Assembly: GCA_030426245.1 (NCBI GenBank)
Contig: JAUHYZ010000027.1
Location: 1 to 32,924, forward strand
DNA from: Alphaproteobacteria bacterium
GTDB lineage: Bacteria > Pseudomonadota > Alphaproteobacteria > Sphingomonadales > Sphingomonadaceae
Length of the DNA: 32,924 nt
Direction: 5' to 3'
Shown here: positions 31,511 to 32,924 of the stretch, in pieces
How the letters are laid out: every line of letters starts with the position of its first letter
How positions within the stretch are numbered: position 1 is the stretch's first letter
Notes under the pieces: generated by a model
Seen by the model: only the letters and a program-made list of their open reading frames with translations
What the model was told of the DNA's origin: nothing
Databases searched by the model: none
Program-made: the position numbers and the translations under genes

Positions 31511-32924
31511 TCGCTCAGATCCTCCAGCATCAGCTTGGCCGTGGCCTTGGCGCTCCCCACAACGCCAGGAATCCCGGCGCCGGGATGGGTTCCCGCACCC
31601 ACCAGATACATGTTTTCCAGCACGTCGTCGCGGTTATGTGCGCGGAAATAGGCGCTTTGCGTCAGGATCGGCTCCAGGCTGAAGGCGCTGCCGAGATGGG
31701 CATTGAGATCGAGTGCGAAATCGCGCGGCGTATAATGGAATTTGGTGACGATCCGGTCATGCAGATCGGGGATCAACCGGCGCGAAACCTCGTCCAGCAC
31801 CCGCTTTTCCAGCATCGGGCCGATCTGTTCCCAATCCAGCGCCAGCTTGCCCATATGCGCCACGGGGACCAGCGCATAGAAGGTGCTCTTGCCTTCCGGC
31901 GCCATGGACGGGTCGGTCACTGTGGGGTGGTGCAGATAGATCGAAAGATCGGCGGGCAGCACGCCGTGTTCGTAAATATCCGTCAGCAGTTCTTCATAGC
32001 GCGGGCCGAACAGGATCATGTGGTGCGGAATGCCCGGCCAGTTCCCTTCGATCCCGAAATGGACGACGAACAGGCTGGGAGAAAAGCGCTTGGCGGCCAG
32101 CGACCGACCGGCCTTGGGCCCGTGCTGCGTACCGCTGAGCAGGTCGCGATAGGTGTGCACGATATCGGCATTGCTGGCGACCGCATCGAAACGCTGTTTC
32201 CATCCGCCCGCGGTTTCCACCTCGGTCACTCGCCGGCCCAGCACGTCGATGGCGGTAACCGGATCGCCCAGCCGCACGATGCCGCCCAGCCGCTGGAAAT
32301 GGCGGACCATTGCGGCCACCAGGCGGTTGGTGCCGCCGCGCGCCCACCAAACGCCGCCATCCTTTTCCAGCTTGTGGATCAGGGCGTAGATGCTGCTGGT
32401 GGTCATCGGATTGCCGCCGACCAGCAGCGTATGGAAGCTGAAGGCTTCGCGCAATTTTTCCGATTTGATGTATTTCGAAACGATCGAATAGACTGATCGC
32501 CATGCCTGATGGCGGGCCAGGGCGGGCGCGGCCTTCAGCATGGATTTGAAGTCCAGGAAGGGCACATGCCCCAGCTTGACATAGCCTTCGCGCCAGACGT
32601 TCTCCGAATATTTCAGGAAATCGTTGTAGCCGGCGATGTCTTCTGGGGAGATCCGCCCGATTTCGCGGCTGAGGGCTTCTTCGTCGTTCGAATAGTCGAA
32701 GCTCGTGCCGTCGGGCCAGTTCAGCCGGTAGAAGGGCGAAACGGGCATCAGCTCGATATCTTCGGCCATGTCGTGGCCCGAAAGCGCCCATAGCTCTCGC
32801 AGGCAGGATGGATCGGTGATCACGGTGGGCCCGGCATCGAAAGTGAAGCCTTCGCGCTCCCAGAAATAGGCCCGGCCGCCGGGCTTGTCCCGCGCTTCGA
32901 TCAGCGTGGTCTGCACCCCTGCCG
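31507..32924 (-). CDS. crtI: Phytoene desaturase, 5' end cut by the window edge
   Basis: The visible 472 codons begin inside the N-terminal FAD domain (TTLIEARDKPGGRAYFW) and run to the C-terminus with the typical FAD-closing signature LVGAGTHPGAGIPGVVGSAKATA. Also seen are GPTVITDP, YFRAHNRDD and the ARGGTNRL core. The first glycine-rich motif lies beyond the edge. CrtI removes hydrogens from phytoene to give neurosporene or lycopene; step number cannot be told from sequence. It leads the minus-strand carotenoid operon, with a 4-base overlap to the next gene. Confidence 0.95.
   Translation of the reverse strand, partial: AGVQTTLIEARDKPGGRAYFWEREGFTFDAGPTVITDPSCLRELWALSGHDMAEDIELMPVSPFYRLNWPDGTSFDYSNDEEALSREIGRISPEDIAGYNDFLKYSENVWREGYVKLGHVPFLDFKSMLKAAPALARHQAWRSVYSIVSKYIKSEKLREAFSFHTLLVGGNPMTTSSIYALIHKLEKDGGVWWARGGTNRLVAAMVRHFQRLGGIVRLGDPVTAIDVLGRRVTEVETAGGWKQRFDAVASNADIVHTYRDLLSGTQHGPKAGRSLAAKRFSPSLFVVHFGIEGNWPGIPHHMILFGPRYEELLTDIYEHGVLPADLSIYLHHPTVTDPSMAPEGKSTFYALVPVAHMGKLALDWEQIGPMLEKRVLDEVSRRLIPDLHDRIVTKFHYTPRDFALDLNAHLGSAFSLEPILTQSAYFRAHNRDDVLENMYLVGAGTHPGAGIPGVVGSAKATAKLMLEDLSE

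Noticed and set aside
1..32924. CRISPR array
   Set aside because: No regularly spaced direct repeats were found on reading the intergenic regions.

Overview
The window looks like chromosomal DNA of a sphingomonad-type alphaproteobacterium (Sphingomonadaceae or Erythrobacteraceae). The right half is GC-rich. It carries a crtI/crtB carotenoid cluster, Dps, 6-phosphogluconolactonase, DinB and GlpD in tightly overlapping genes. The left half is an accessory region whose gene types (aromatic ring cleavage, P450, FAH, GST) are common in sphingomonads. The taxonomic call is inference from gene content.

Positions 1-332 hold two gene remnants fused back to back: the middle of an Atm1-type ABC exporter (minus strand) and the last 68 codons of an FAD monooxygenase (plus strand). 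They meet at about 126. From 366 to 8418 runs one continuous nine-gene catabolic operon: extradiol dioxygenase, alpha/beta hydrolase, small membrane protein, cytochrome P450, glutathione transferase, cupin, FAH-family hydrolase, acetoacetate-decarboxylase-like protein and FAD-dependent ferredoxin reductase. Most junctions are 4-base overlaps or gaps of about 12 bases or less, and two genes start with non-ATG codons inside the preceding stop. The set suggests hydroxylation, meta ring cleavage and C-C hydrolysis of a hydrophobic aromatic or polycyclic compound. The substrate is not visible in the sequence.

Positions 8419-18389 look like an island. They contain a serine recombinase with an adjacent dyad-rich candidate res site; a TetR regulator divergent from a SnoaL-like/DoxX-like/SDR operon, with two overlapping palindromes between them; an AbiU2-like HEPN protein; two orphan hypotheticals; a DUF5131 (phage Gp37/Gp68-like) protein; and about 0.9 kb with no convincing gene but several inverted repeats and an AT-rich/alternating purine-pyrimidine patch. 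At the right end an XRE-type repressor is divergent from a leaderless 63-aa gene that overlaps a tyrosine integrase. The integrase ends 58 bases before a tRNA-Gly(CCC) gene.

From 18390 onward the content is core-like: tRNA-Gly, an acyl-CoA ligase plus alpha-methylacyl-CoA racemase pair, a degenerate GDT1-like membrane protein, Dps, Pgl, a Nudix hydrolase, DinB, a Bcr/CflA-type MFS exporter, GlpD, an MHS-type MFS symporter with a large extramembrane insertion, and the minus-strand operon crtI - secreted protein - LOG-family protein - crtB. crtI runs off the right edge.

The best candidates for undescribed biology are the catabolic operon as a whole, the repressor/63-aa/integrase control module beside the tRNA, and the structured gene-free stretch at 15570-16454.
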